From Streptomyces sp. CB02400 (GTDB lineage: Bacteria > Actinomycetota > Actinomycetes > Streptomycetales > Streptomycetaceae), in contig NZ_LIWB01000017.1 of the NCBI RefSeq assembly GCF_001905725.1, positions 1 through 51,614 of the forward strand: a stretch of 51,614 nucleotides of DNA, given 5' to 3'. Of this stretch, positions 7,127-13,925 are shown in pieces. The stretch's first letter is position 1. Every line of letters starts with the position of its first letter. The notes under the pieces are model-generated. The model was not told where the DNA came from. It ran no database searches and saw nothing but the letters and a program-made list of their open reading frames with translations. A program made the position numbers and the translations under genes.

Positions 7127-7657
7127 GTGAACGATCCGCGCCTCCGCCTCGCCGAGGAGGCCGACCTCACCGCTCTCGTCCGGCTGCGTGACGACGCCGC
7201 CCGCTGGATGCTCGCCCAGGGCGTCACCGGCCAGTGGCGGCCCGGTCAGCTCGGCGAGGACCACTTCCGTGGGGCCATGGCGAGTGGTGAGGTCTGGCTC
7301 GCCGAGGCTGACGGCCGTGTGGCCGGGGCGTGGGAGCTGTGGTGGGAGGACGAGGACGCCTGGGGGCCTCAGCCGCCGGTGGCCGGCTATGTGCACCGGC
7401 TGATGGTGGACCGCGGCAACGCCCGGCCGGGAACGGGGCGGTTCCTGCTGCGTGCCGCGGAGCGCCGCATCGCCGCGGCGGGACGGGCGTTCGTACGGCT
7501 GTACTGCCTGGCCGGCAACGCGCGCCTGAACGCCTACTACCTGGACGCCGGGTACCGGGTCGTCGGCCACAAGGCGGGCAAGCCGCAGCCGGGCGGGGCA
7601 CCCAAGTCGTTCACCCTCCTGGAGAAGGCCTGCGGACCGGCCGTAGCGGCCGAGTGA
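7127..7657 (+). CDS. GNAT-family N-acetyltransferase
   Basis: 176 residues with the GNAT layout: an N-terminal helix pair (LRLAEEADLTALVRLRDDA), strands carrying VWLAEADGRVAGAWEL, the YVHRLMVDR strand, and the acetyl-CoA loop region RPGTGRFLLRAAERR. The loop is a weak version of the Q/RxxGxG/A motif. A C-terminal strand follows (FVRLYCLAGNARLNAYYLDAG, typical of GNATs). The start is GTG with GAGGAT six bases upstream. The acceptor substrate cannot be predicted. Confidence 0.9.
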   Translation: MNDPRLRLAEEADLTALVRLRDDAARWMLAQGVTGQWRPGQLGEDHFRGAMASGEVWLAEADGRVAGAWELWWEDEDAWGPQPPVAGYVHRLMVDRGNARPGTGRFLLRAAERRIAAAGRAFVRLYCLAGNARLNAYYLDAGYRVVGHKAGKPQPGGAPKSFTLLEKACGPAVAAE

Positions 7658-7826
7658 CTGTGGCCGAGGGGGCGACGCCCCGCTGAGGACCACGACGGCG
7701 GGAGAGCCGCTGACGGGATCGAGGACGAGGCCCTGCGCGGTGGCGCGGGGCCTGCTTCGGCTCGGTGGAGGTCGGCCGGGTGGCCCGAGGTGTCCCCGCG
7801 TGTGAACGGCCGCTAACCTGCGGAGC

Positions 7827-8594
7827 ATGACCGTACATCTCGAAGTCGCCGAAGGCGTCGGCACGCTGCGGCTGGAGCGGCCGCCCATGAACGCGCTGGA
7901 CGTCGCCACGCAGGACCGGTTGAAGGAGCTCGCCGAGGAGGCCGCGCGGCGCGAGGACGTGCGCGCCGTGGTGATCTACGGCGGGGAGAAGGTGTTCGCG
8001 GCGGGCGCGGACATCAAGGAGATGCAGGCCATGGACCATGCGGCCATGGTGCTGCGGGCCCGCGCCCTCCAGGACTCCTTCACGGCCGTGGCCCGTATCC
8101 CCAAGCCGGTCGTGGCCGCCGTCACCGGCTACGCGCTCGGCGGCGGGTGCGAGCTGGCGCTCTGCGCCGACTACCGGATCGCCGGGGAGAACGCCAAGCT
8201 GGGCCAGCCCGAGATCCTGCTCGGCCTGATCCCGGGCGCGGGCGGCACCCAGCGGCTGTCCCGGCTGATCGGCCCCTCCAAGGCCAAGGACCTCATCTTC
8301 ACGGGACGCCAGGTGCGGGCCGACGAGGCGCTGGCGCTCGGCCTGGTGGACCGGGTGGTTCCCGCCGACGAGGTCTACGCGCAGGCGCACGCGTGGGCCG
8401 CGAAGCTGGCCCAGGGGCCGGCGATCGCGCTGCGCGCGGCCAAGGAGTCGGTCGACACCGGTCTCGAGACGGACATCGACACCGGCCTCGCCGTCGAACG
8501 CAACTGGTTCGCGGGCCTGTTCGCCACCGAGGACCGCGAGCGGGGGATGCGCAGCTTCGTGGAGGAGGGGCCGGGCAAGGCCAAATTCCTGTGA
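7827..8594 (+). CDS. Enoyl-CoA hydratase/isomerase family protein
   Basis: 255 residues, the usual length for a crotonase-fold enzyme. Oxyanion-hole segments are visible: AAGADIKEM (first) and ALGGGCELALCADYRIA (second). The second is followed by LGQPEILLGLIPGAGGTQRL, in which the glutamates match the two catalytic positions of enoyl-CoA hydratases (E at GGCE and E at QPE). It most likely hydrates trans-2-enoyl-CoA in beta-oxidation. A TAACCT hexamer at 7814-7819 lies 7 bp before the ATG and there is no well-spaced ribosome binding site, so the transcript may be leaderless. Confidence 0.95.
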   Translation: MTVHLEVAEGVGTLRLERPPMNALDVATQDRLKELAEEAARREDVRAVVIYGGEKVFAAGADIKEMQAMDHAAMVLRARALQDSFTAVARIPKPVVAAVTGYALGGGCELALCADYRIAGENAKLGQPEILLGLIPGAGGTQRLSRLIGPSKAKDLIFTGRQVRADEALALGLVDRVVPADEVYAQAHAWAAKLAQGPAIALRAAKESVDTGLETDIDTGLAVERNWFAGLFATEDRERGMRSFVEEGPGKAKFL

Positions 8595-8709
8595 AATCTC
8601 GTACGTGACCTTGCAATTGACGCGATGTCTGATTCCGGGTCCCTCGATGGGGCGGTTTATGGGAGCCTTAGGACACCCTTAAGCCGTTCGTGTCGAGGGA
8701 GTCCGTCGA

Positions 8710-9372
8710 TTGCCTGAGCGCGAGCCGTTTCCCCAGGTCGGACGGCATTTCGAAGGCTCCGAAATGCCTTCGGCATATGTCGATGGCTCCATGTCGGACA
8801 GGGGCGTACGGGGGGCGTATTCCCCCGGAACGGCCCCCGAGGGTCCCTCGGACGGCCATGATGGGGGCATGGCGGGGCTGGATGGCAGGGAACAGCCGCG
8901 GGGAGACGGACGTGCGACCGCGTCGCGCTGGTCGCCGACGGTCGAGGACGAACGCGCGCTGAAGGCGCTGGAGTTGTACGGCAACCCGACGGAGGCGGAA
9001 GTTCCGCTGCCGTCCCGTCCCGAGTCCGCCGCCATCGCCCGCCGGCTCGCCCAGGTGGTCATCCTGCGGGAGTGGGGCCTCACCGCCAAGACCGCCGAGG
9101 ACGCCGTCCTGCTCGTCTCCGAACTGGTCGGCAACGCCGTACGGCACACCGGCGCCCGCGTCTTCGGCCTCCGCATGCGCCACCGGCGCGGCTGGATCCG
9201 GATCGAGGTCCGCGACCCGTCCCGCGGACTGCCCTGTCTCATGCCGGTCCAGGAGATGGACGTCAGCGGCCGGGGCCTCTTCCTCGTCGACAAGCTCGCC
9301 GACCGCTGGGGCGTGGACCTGCTGCCCCGCGGCAAGACCACCTGGTTCGAGATCCGCGTGATGGACCGCTGA
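8710..9372 (+). CDS. ATP-binding protein with HATPase_c_2 domain
   Basis: Up to 220 residues. The C-terminal ~135 carry a GHKL ATPase fold: VLLVSELVGNAVRHTG (N-box), IRIEVRDPSRG (G1 region), DVSGRGLFLVDKLADRWG (G2) and KTTWFEI. The N-terminal ~65 residues are polar and low in structure. The TTG at 8710 has GGGAG 8 bp upstream; the ATG at 8764 is a reasonable alternative. The neighbouring enoyl-CoA hydratase and MerR genes are co-oriented but no functional link is evident. A role as an anti-sigma-like kinase is family knowledge only. Confidence 0.85.
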   Translation: MPEREPFPQVGRHFEGSEMPSAYVDGSMSDRGVRGAYSPGTAPEGPSDGHDGGMAGLDGREQPRGDGRATASRWSPTVEDERALKALELYGNPTEAEVPLPSRPESAAIARRLAQVVILREWGLTAKTAEDAVLLVSELVGNAVRHTGARVFGLRMRHRRGWIRIEVRDPSRGLPCLMPVQEMDVSGRGLFLVDKLADRWGVDLLPRGKTTWFEIRVMDR

Positions 9373-9414
9373 GGGTCCCCGAGGATTCCCGAGGGGCGTC
9401 CTCACCCGCGTGGC

Positions 9415-9445
9415 TTGAGTCTCCAGCCACTGGAAGGCCCAGACT
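9415..9445 (+). promoter_or_regulatory. MerR-type promoter with 19-bp spacer and dyad
   Basis: TTGAGT (9415-9420) and CAGACT (9440-9445) are separated by exactly 19 bp, the over-long spacer that MerR proteins act on. Centred in the spacer is a perfect dyad, TCCAG CCA CTGGA (9422-9434). The expected transcription start falls at about 9452-9453, the first base of the MerR ATG, implying a leaderless, self-regulated transcript. Confidence 0.75.
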
Positions 9446-9452
9446 CCCGGAC

Positions 9453-10367
9453 ATGACCGACGACGGCACCGGACTTCTCACCATCGGCGAGCTCGCCCGC
9501 GCGACCGGGCTGTCCGTGCGCACCATCCGCTACTGGTCCGACGAGGGCGCCCTGCCCCCGGTGGCCCGTTCGGCGGGCGGGTACCGGCTCTACGACGCCG
9601 GCTCCGTCGCCCGCCTGGAACTGGTCCGCACCCTGCGCGAGCTGGGCCTCGGCCTCACCGACGTACGCCGGGTGCTGACCGGTGAGACGACGGTCGCGCA
9701 GGTCGCGGCGGCGCACGTGGCCGCGCTGGACGCGCAGATCCGGTCGCTGAAGGTGACCCGCGCGGTGCTGTCGACCGTGGCGCGACGCGGCTCGACCGCA
9801 GAGGAGACGACGCTCATGAACAAGCTGGCACGGCTGTCCACCGCCGAGCGAAGGCGGATCATCGAGGACTTCATGGCGGAGGTCTTCGACGGCATCGACA
9901 CCGCGGACCCCGACATCCGCACCCGCCTGCGCTTCGCCGCGGCCGACCTGCCCGACGACCCCACCCCCGAGCAGGTGGACGCCTGGGTGGAGCTGGCCGA
10001 GCTGATCCAGGACCCGGAGTTCCGGACCACCATGCGCAGGATGATCGAGTTCAACGCGGCGGACCGGGGACCGGACGTCCCCTCCGGCAGCTCCCTGTGG
10101 TTCATGAGCCGGCTGGTGCGGCTCGCGGGCGGGGCGATCGGGGACGGCATCGCGCCGGACTCGCCGCGGGCCGCCGGCGTCCTGCGCGAGCTGATCGGGG
10201 ACGCCGATTCGGCCGCCGTACTCGAACGCCTCGCGGCGGCGACGGACGTACGCCTCGCCCGCTACCGCGAGCTGTCCGCGATCGTGAACGGTCTGGAACC
10301 GCCCTCCGCCTACGAGGAGCAGTTCGGGTGGGTGGTCGCCGCACTGGAGTCTCAGGTGGCCCGATAA
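9453..10367 (+). CDS. MerR-family transcriptional regulator
   Basis: 304 residues. The N-terminal winged helix is clear: LTIGELARATGLSVRTIRYW, SAGGYRLYDAGSVARL, then LRELGLGLTDVRRVL. A dimerisation helix covers about 75-115. The C-terminal 190 residues are helical (LNKLARLSTAERRRIIEDF onward) and are not one of the metal-binding tails, so the ligand is unknown. The start at 9453 is preferred over longer upstream frames because a MerR-type promoter with a central dyad ends immediately before it. Autoregulation is therefore likely. Confidence 0.93.
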   Translation: MTDDGTGLLTIGELARATGLSVRTIRYWSDEGALPPVARSAGGYRLYDAGSVARLELVRTLRELGLGLTDVRRVLTGETTVAQVAAAHVAALDAQIRSLKVTRAVLSTVARRGSTAEETTLMNKLARLSTAERRRIIEDFMAEVFDGIDTADPDIRTRLRFAAADLPDDPTPEQVDAWVELAELIQDPEFRTTMRRMIEFNAADRGPDVPSGSSLWFMSRLVRLAGGAIGDGIAPDSPRAAGVLRELIGDADSAAVLERLAAATDVRLARYRELSAIVNGLEPPSAYEEQFGWVVAALESQVAR

Positions 10368-10416
10368 TCTGACCCGCGTCAGCAAGACGGCAAAGTACGA
10401 GATGAGGGGCGGACCG

Positions 10417-10629
10417 GTGGCGGACATCGAGGAAGCGCGCAAGCAGTTCGAGCGGATCGACACGGACGGGGACGGGGCCATCACCGCTGCCGAGTTCAAG
10501 GCCGCCCTGGCGCAGGGCGGTGACTGGAACGTCACCGAGGCGGTCGCCGAGGCCGTGATCAAGTCCCAGGACCTGAACGGTGACAAGGTCCTGTCGTTCG
10601 ACGAGTTCTGGGCGCACCTGAACAAGTAG
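10417..10629 (+). CDS. EF-hand calcium-binding protein
   Basis: 70 residues with two EF-hand loops: DTDGDGAITAAE and DLNGDKVLSFDE. Each has acidic residues at positions 1, 3, 5 and 12 or equivalent, though in loop 2 position 5 is D and position 7 is V. The GTG at 10417 is chosen because GAGGGG (10404-10409) is 7 bp upstream. An in-frame ATG at 10402 would sit on that site. It is a small soluble calmodulin-like protein of the kind frequent in Streptomyces, probably a Ca2+ buffer or sensor; its target is unknown. Confidence 0.92.
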   Translation: MADIEEARKQFERIDTDGDGAITAAEFKAALAQGGDWNVTEAVAEAVIKSQDLNGDKVLSFDEFWAHLNK

Positions 10630-10748
10630 GTCCGGTGAAGAAGTAGGTCCGGAATAGCCCGTCCGTTCCGGGGGTTGATGCCGATCATGGTGGTTCCCGG
10701 AGGGAACCGGAGCGGACATCGATCCCCGGAAGGGCGAGGCGAGCGGAC

Positions 10749-11411
10749 ATGAAGATCGGCATCATCGGGGCGGGCAACATCGGGGGCAACCTCACGCGGC
10801 GGCTCACCGCCCTCGGTCACGACGTCTCCGTCGCCAATTCCCGCGGCCCCCAGACGCTCACGGAGCTGGCCGAGGAGACCGGCGCGACGCCCGTACGGGC
10901 CGAGGACGCGGCACGCGGCGCCGAGATCGTCGTCGTCACCGTCCCGCTGAAGGCCGTACCGGACCTGCCGTCCGGCCTGTTCGACGGGGCCGCCGACGGC
11001 GTGGCCGTCATCGACACCGGCAACTACTACCCGCGGCAGCGCGACGGCAGGATCGCAGGCATCGAGGACGAGGGCGTCACCGAGAGCCGCTGGACGGAAC
11101 GGCAGATCGGCCACCCCGTGATCAAGGCCTTCAACGGCACGTACGCCCAGGACATCCTGGACCGCCACCGCCCCGCCGGCGACCCCGGCCGGATGGCGCT
11201 GCCCGTCGCCGGCGACGACGAGGCGGCCAAGCGGAAGGTGCGGGCCCTGATCGACGAGCTCGGCTTCGACACCGTGGACGCGGGCGGCATCGACGACTCC
11301 TGGCGCCAGCAGCCCGACACCCCGGTCTACGGCCTGCGCGCGGGCGCCGACGACGTCACCAAGGCGCTGGCGGAGGCCTCCCCGGAGCGCAAGCCGGAGT
11401 TCCGCGGCTAG
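10749..11411 (+). CDS. NADPH-dependent F420 reductase-like oxidoreductase
   Basis: 220 residues beginning MKIGIIGAGNIGGNLTRRL, a Rossmann nucleotide-binding loop (GxGxxG). VANSRGP is at the end of strand 2, which in this family binds the NADP phosphate. VVTVPLKAV and VIDTGNYYP follow as in F420:NADP oxidoreductases and related proteins. HPVIKAFNGTYA is another conserved family segment. The substrate could be F420 or another small molecule. Its stop codon shares a CTAG (11408-11411) with the convergent muramidase gene. Confidence 0.88.
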   Translation: MKIGIIGAGNIGGNLTRRLTALGHDVSVANSRGPQTLTELAEETGATPVRAEDAARGAEIVVVTVPLKAVPDLPSGLFDGAADGVAVIDTGNYYPRQRDGRIAGIEDEGVTESRWTERQIGHPVIKAFNGTYAQDILDRHRPAGDPGRMALPVAGDDEAAKRKVRALIDELGFDTVDAGGIDDSWRQQPDTPVYGLRAGADDVTKALAEASPERKPEFRG

Positions 11412-11965
11412 GCGTCCTCGGCCCACTTCTTCAACGCCGACCTGCTGGAGAAGTCCGCCACGTTCTTGTCCAGCGGGTCGTCGGTGTACTGGTGGAAGCG
11501 CCACTTCGCCTGGACGCGAGGTTTCCCGGCGGTGACGTAGTCGGCGATCCAGAGGCCGTCGCCCGCGTAGGAGGTGGTGTCGACGTCGAGCCAGAAGTGC
11601 CTATTGGCGTAGAGGATCACCCTGTGATGCGGCCTCAGCTTCTTCACCTTCCGGATGAAGCGGTCCTTCTCCGCGTTGCTCGCCCGTGTTCCCTCGCCCG
11701 TCGTCTCCCAGTCGACCGCGAGGATGTCGCCCCGCTTCTCCGGGGTCTCGCGCACGAAGTACTCCGCCTGGGCCGTGAGGTTGCCCGGCCAGAGGAAGTG
11801 GTAGAAGCCGACGACCAGGCCGGCGTCGCGGGCCCGCTTCGTCTGGGCCGAGAGCTTGGGGTTGGTGTACGAACGGCCCTCCGTCGCCTTGACGAAGACG
11901 AAGGACAGGCCGTCGGTGTCGTACGAGGACGGCTGGTACGCACTCACGTCGATGCCGCGCAGCAT
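11408..11965 (-). CDS. Glycoside hydrolase family 25 muramidase without signal peptide
   Basis: 185 residues with the GH25 fold from the first residues: GIDVSAYQP (catalytic-site Asp), FVFVKATEG, VVGFYHF, ILAVDWE (Asp and catalytic Glu pair), VILYANRHFW and WRFHQYTDD. It should cleave the MurNAc-GlcNAc bond of peptidoglycan. The ATG has AGGGAG 4 bases upstream and leads straight into the fold, so there is no export signal and no wall-binding domain. This gene ends 0.8 kb before the T7SS accessory operon begins; export by a non-Sec route is possible but speculative. Confidence 0.93.
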   Translation of the reverse strand: MLRGIDVSAYQPSSYDTDGLSFVFVKATEGRSYTNPKLSAQTKRARDAGLVVGFYHFLWPGNLTAQAEYFVRETPEKRGDILAVDWETTGEGTRASNAEKDRFIRKVKKLRPHHRVILYANRHFWLDVDTTSYAGDGLWIADYVTAGKPRVQAKWRFHQYTDDPLDKNVADFSSRSALKKWAEDA

Positions 11966-12192
11966 GGGGCTCCCTGATGAGGTGCTGGTGGGGGGAGGGG
12001 AGTCGAATGATTTCTTCCCTGCCCCGGCACGGGCGACCCGTCCGGCAGGCGGAAAGTTCGGTCCCGGCGGTCACTGACGCCCCTGGTGTCACTCCTGCGT
12101 CGTTTCCCCGTCATGTGCTGCTCACTTCGCACAGATGAACTAGCCGGAGAAGTGACGTGAGTTGACGACCGATGAGAGCGCGGAGAGACGAC

Positions 12193-13254
12193 ATGGCCGA
12201 ACCGGCCGAGGTGGTGGCGTTACCCGCGCCGATCGACACGCTCCTCGCCGCCGCCGTCGCCCGGCGCTTCTACCTGGAGCACCGGTCGAAGGTGGAGATC
12301 GCCAAGGAGTTCGGCATCAGCCGGTTCAAGGTGGCCCGCCTCCTCGACGCGGCCGTGGCCCACGACATCGTGCGGATCGACATCACCGTCCCGGCCGAGA
12401 TCGACGTCCCGCTCGGACGGGCGCTGACCGAGCGGTTCGGACTCCGGCACGGCATCGTTGTCAACCTGGGGCGCGGCGAGGGCGGTACGGCGGTGCCGGC
12501 GGACCAGCGGCAGAGCGGGCGCTGGCTCGGCACGGCGGCGGCCCGGCTGATCTCGGAGATCGCCGAGGAGGGTGACGTCCTCGGGCTGGACGGCAGCCAC
12601 GCGGTGGACGCGCTCAGCGAGGCGGTCACCCGGCTGCCGCCGTGCGACGTGGTCCAGCTGACCGGGGTGCGCGGGCGGGACCTCGCCCATGACGCCGCGA
12701 TCACCGCGGTCCGCCGTACGGCCGCGGCGGGCGGGGGCAGGGCGTTCCCGCTCCACACCCCGTTCCTGCTGCCCGACGCGGTGACGGCCGCCGTCCTGCG
12801 CAGCCAGCCCGCCACCGCCGAGACGCTGGACCGGTTCGGCCTGGTCACCAAGGCCGTCGTCGGCATCGCGGCGTGGGACGCCCCGCACTCCACGGTGTAC
12901 GACGCCCTGTCCGAGCGGGAGCGGGAGACGCTCCGGGAGGCGGGAGCGTGCGCCGAGGTGGCCGGCCATGTCCTGGACGCCGCGGGGCGGATGATCCCCA
13001 CCGAGCTGACCGCCCGCACGATCGCCGTCAGCGCCGCCGAACTCCGTGGCGTCACGGAGCTGATCGGCGTCACGGCCGGTGGACGCGGCACCGGGGCGGT
13101 CCGTGCCGTACTGAGCTCCGGACTGCTCACCGGGGTCGTCACGGACGCCACGACCGCGCGCCGCATCCTCTGGCACGACGACCCGGACGACCCGGACGGC
13201 CTGGACGAATGGGCACGGACCGCACCCGCACCGGCGTCCCGATCCACCGAATGA
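12193..13254 (+). CDS. SorC/DeoR-type sugar-binding transcriptional regulator
   Basis: 353 residues from the ATG at 12193, which has GGAGAGAC just upstream. An N-terminal helix-turn-helix is visible (SKVEIAKEFGISRFKVARLL, about residues 33-52). A sugar-binding effector domain of the SorC type follows (GDVLGLDGSHAVDALSEAV, DVVQLTGVRGRD, GVTAGGRGTGAVRAVL). Codon 10 is TTA. It ends 8 bp before the T7SS-associated gene, so it probably shares a transcript with the accessory genes to its right and may regulate them in response to a phosphorylated sugar (inference). Confidence 0.92.
   Translation: MAEPAEVVALPAPIDTLLAAAVARRFYLEHRSKVEIAKEFGISRFKVARLLDAAVAHDIVRIDITVPAEIDVPLGRALTERFGLRHGIVVNLGRGEGGTAVPADQRQSGRWLGTAAARLISEIAEEGDVLGLDGSHAVDALSEAVTRLPPCDVVQLTGVRGRDLAHDAAITAVRRTAAAGGGRAFPLHTPFLLPDAVTAAVLRSQPATAETLDRFGLVTKAVVGIAAWDAPHSTVYDALSERERETLREAGACAEVAGHVLDAAGRMIPTELTARTIAVSAAELRGVTELIGVTAGGRGTGAVRAVLSSGLLTGVVTDATTARRILWHDDPDDPDGLDEWARTAPAPASRSTE
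12220..12222 (+). promoter_or_regulatory. TTA (bldA) codon near the start of the sorC-like gene
   Basis: In-frame TTA at codon 10 (context VVALPAP). In Streptomyces a TTA this early makes translation depend on the developmentally induced bldA leucyl-tRNA. Confidence 0.85.
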
Positions 13255-13262
13255 GGACAGCG

Positions 13263-13925
13263 ATGAGCCAGCAGGACGAGGCGCTTCCGCCCGTTCCGGA
13301 CGACATCCGCGAGGCGGGCCGCCTCGCCCCTGACCACTGGCTGGGGGTGGTCGACCCGATGTGGTCCGGGGAGGGGAAGCCCCCGGAGTGGGCGATGACC
13401 GGCCGGTGGCGGTCCGGCCTCGACGGCGAGATCGTCGAGTGGGAGGACAACCCCGAGTACCGGCCGTCCCCGCGTGCGCTCGGCTGGCCCGAACCGGAGG
13501 ACGAGGTGGACCGCGCCGTCCAGCTCGCGTCGACCGGATACGGGCCCGGCGAGGCGGTTCCGGCCGCGCTGGCGGGACGCGAGGTGGCCGTGCTGACCGC
13601 GCCGGACGGCGGTCCGCTGAGCGCGGCGGCGCCGGACGGGACGCCGGTCGTGCCGGTGTTCACCTCGTCGGTGTTCCTGCACACGGCGGGGCGGTTCGCC
13701 TTCGAACTCGTCGGCGTCGACGACCTCGTGACACGCGTCCCCGAGGGGCACGCGCTGTATCTGAACCCCTCGGCCGCGGTGGGCATGCTGCTGGACCTCG
13801 GCGCCGTACGCGACGCCGTCCAAGGCGGTGCGGGGGAGCGGCCCCCCGCTGCCGCCGCGCCCGTGGGCCGTACCGCGCGGGTGCTGACCGAGGCCGTGCA
13901 CCCGGTACGGGGGACGGACGCGTGA
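13263..13925 (+). CDS. Type VII secretion system-associated protein
   Basis: 220 residues without signal peptide or membrane segment. The segments HWLGVVDPMWSGEGKPPEWA, GRWRSGLDGEIVEWEDNPEY and LGWPEPEDEVDRAVQLASTG match, from memory, a Streptomyces protein family found only next to ESX genes. The C-terminal half (VVPVFTSSVFLH, HALYLNPSAAVGMLL) resembles an SseB N-terminal type domain. GAGGACAGCG precedes the ATG. Its stop overlaps the GTG of the next gene (GTGA at 13922-13925), implying stoichiometric coupling with the ART-like protein. A cytoplasmic chaperone or adaptor role is inference. Confidence 0.75.
   Translation: MSQQDEALPPVPDDIREAGRLAPDHWLGVVDPMWSGEGKPPEWAMTGRWRSGLDGEIVEWEDNPEYRPSPRALGWPEPEDEVDRAVQLASTGYGPGEAVPAALAGREVAVLTAPDGGPLSAAAPDGTPVVPVFTSSVFLHTAGRFAFELVGVDDLVTRVPEGHALYLNPSAAVGMLLDLGAVRDAVQGGAGERPPAAAAPVGRTARVLTEAVHPVRGTDA

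Noticed and set aside
9072..9452. Longer N-terminal extension for the MerR regulator in the same frame
   Set aside because: The extension is out-of-frame shadow of the ATP-binding gene, and a MerR-type promoter ends right before the ATG at 9453.
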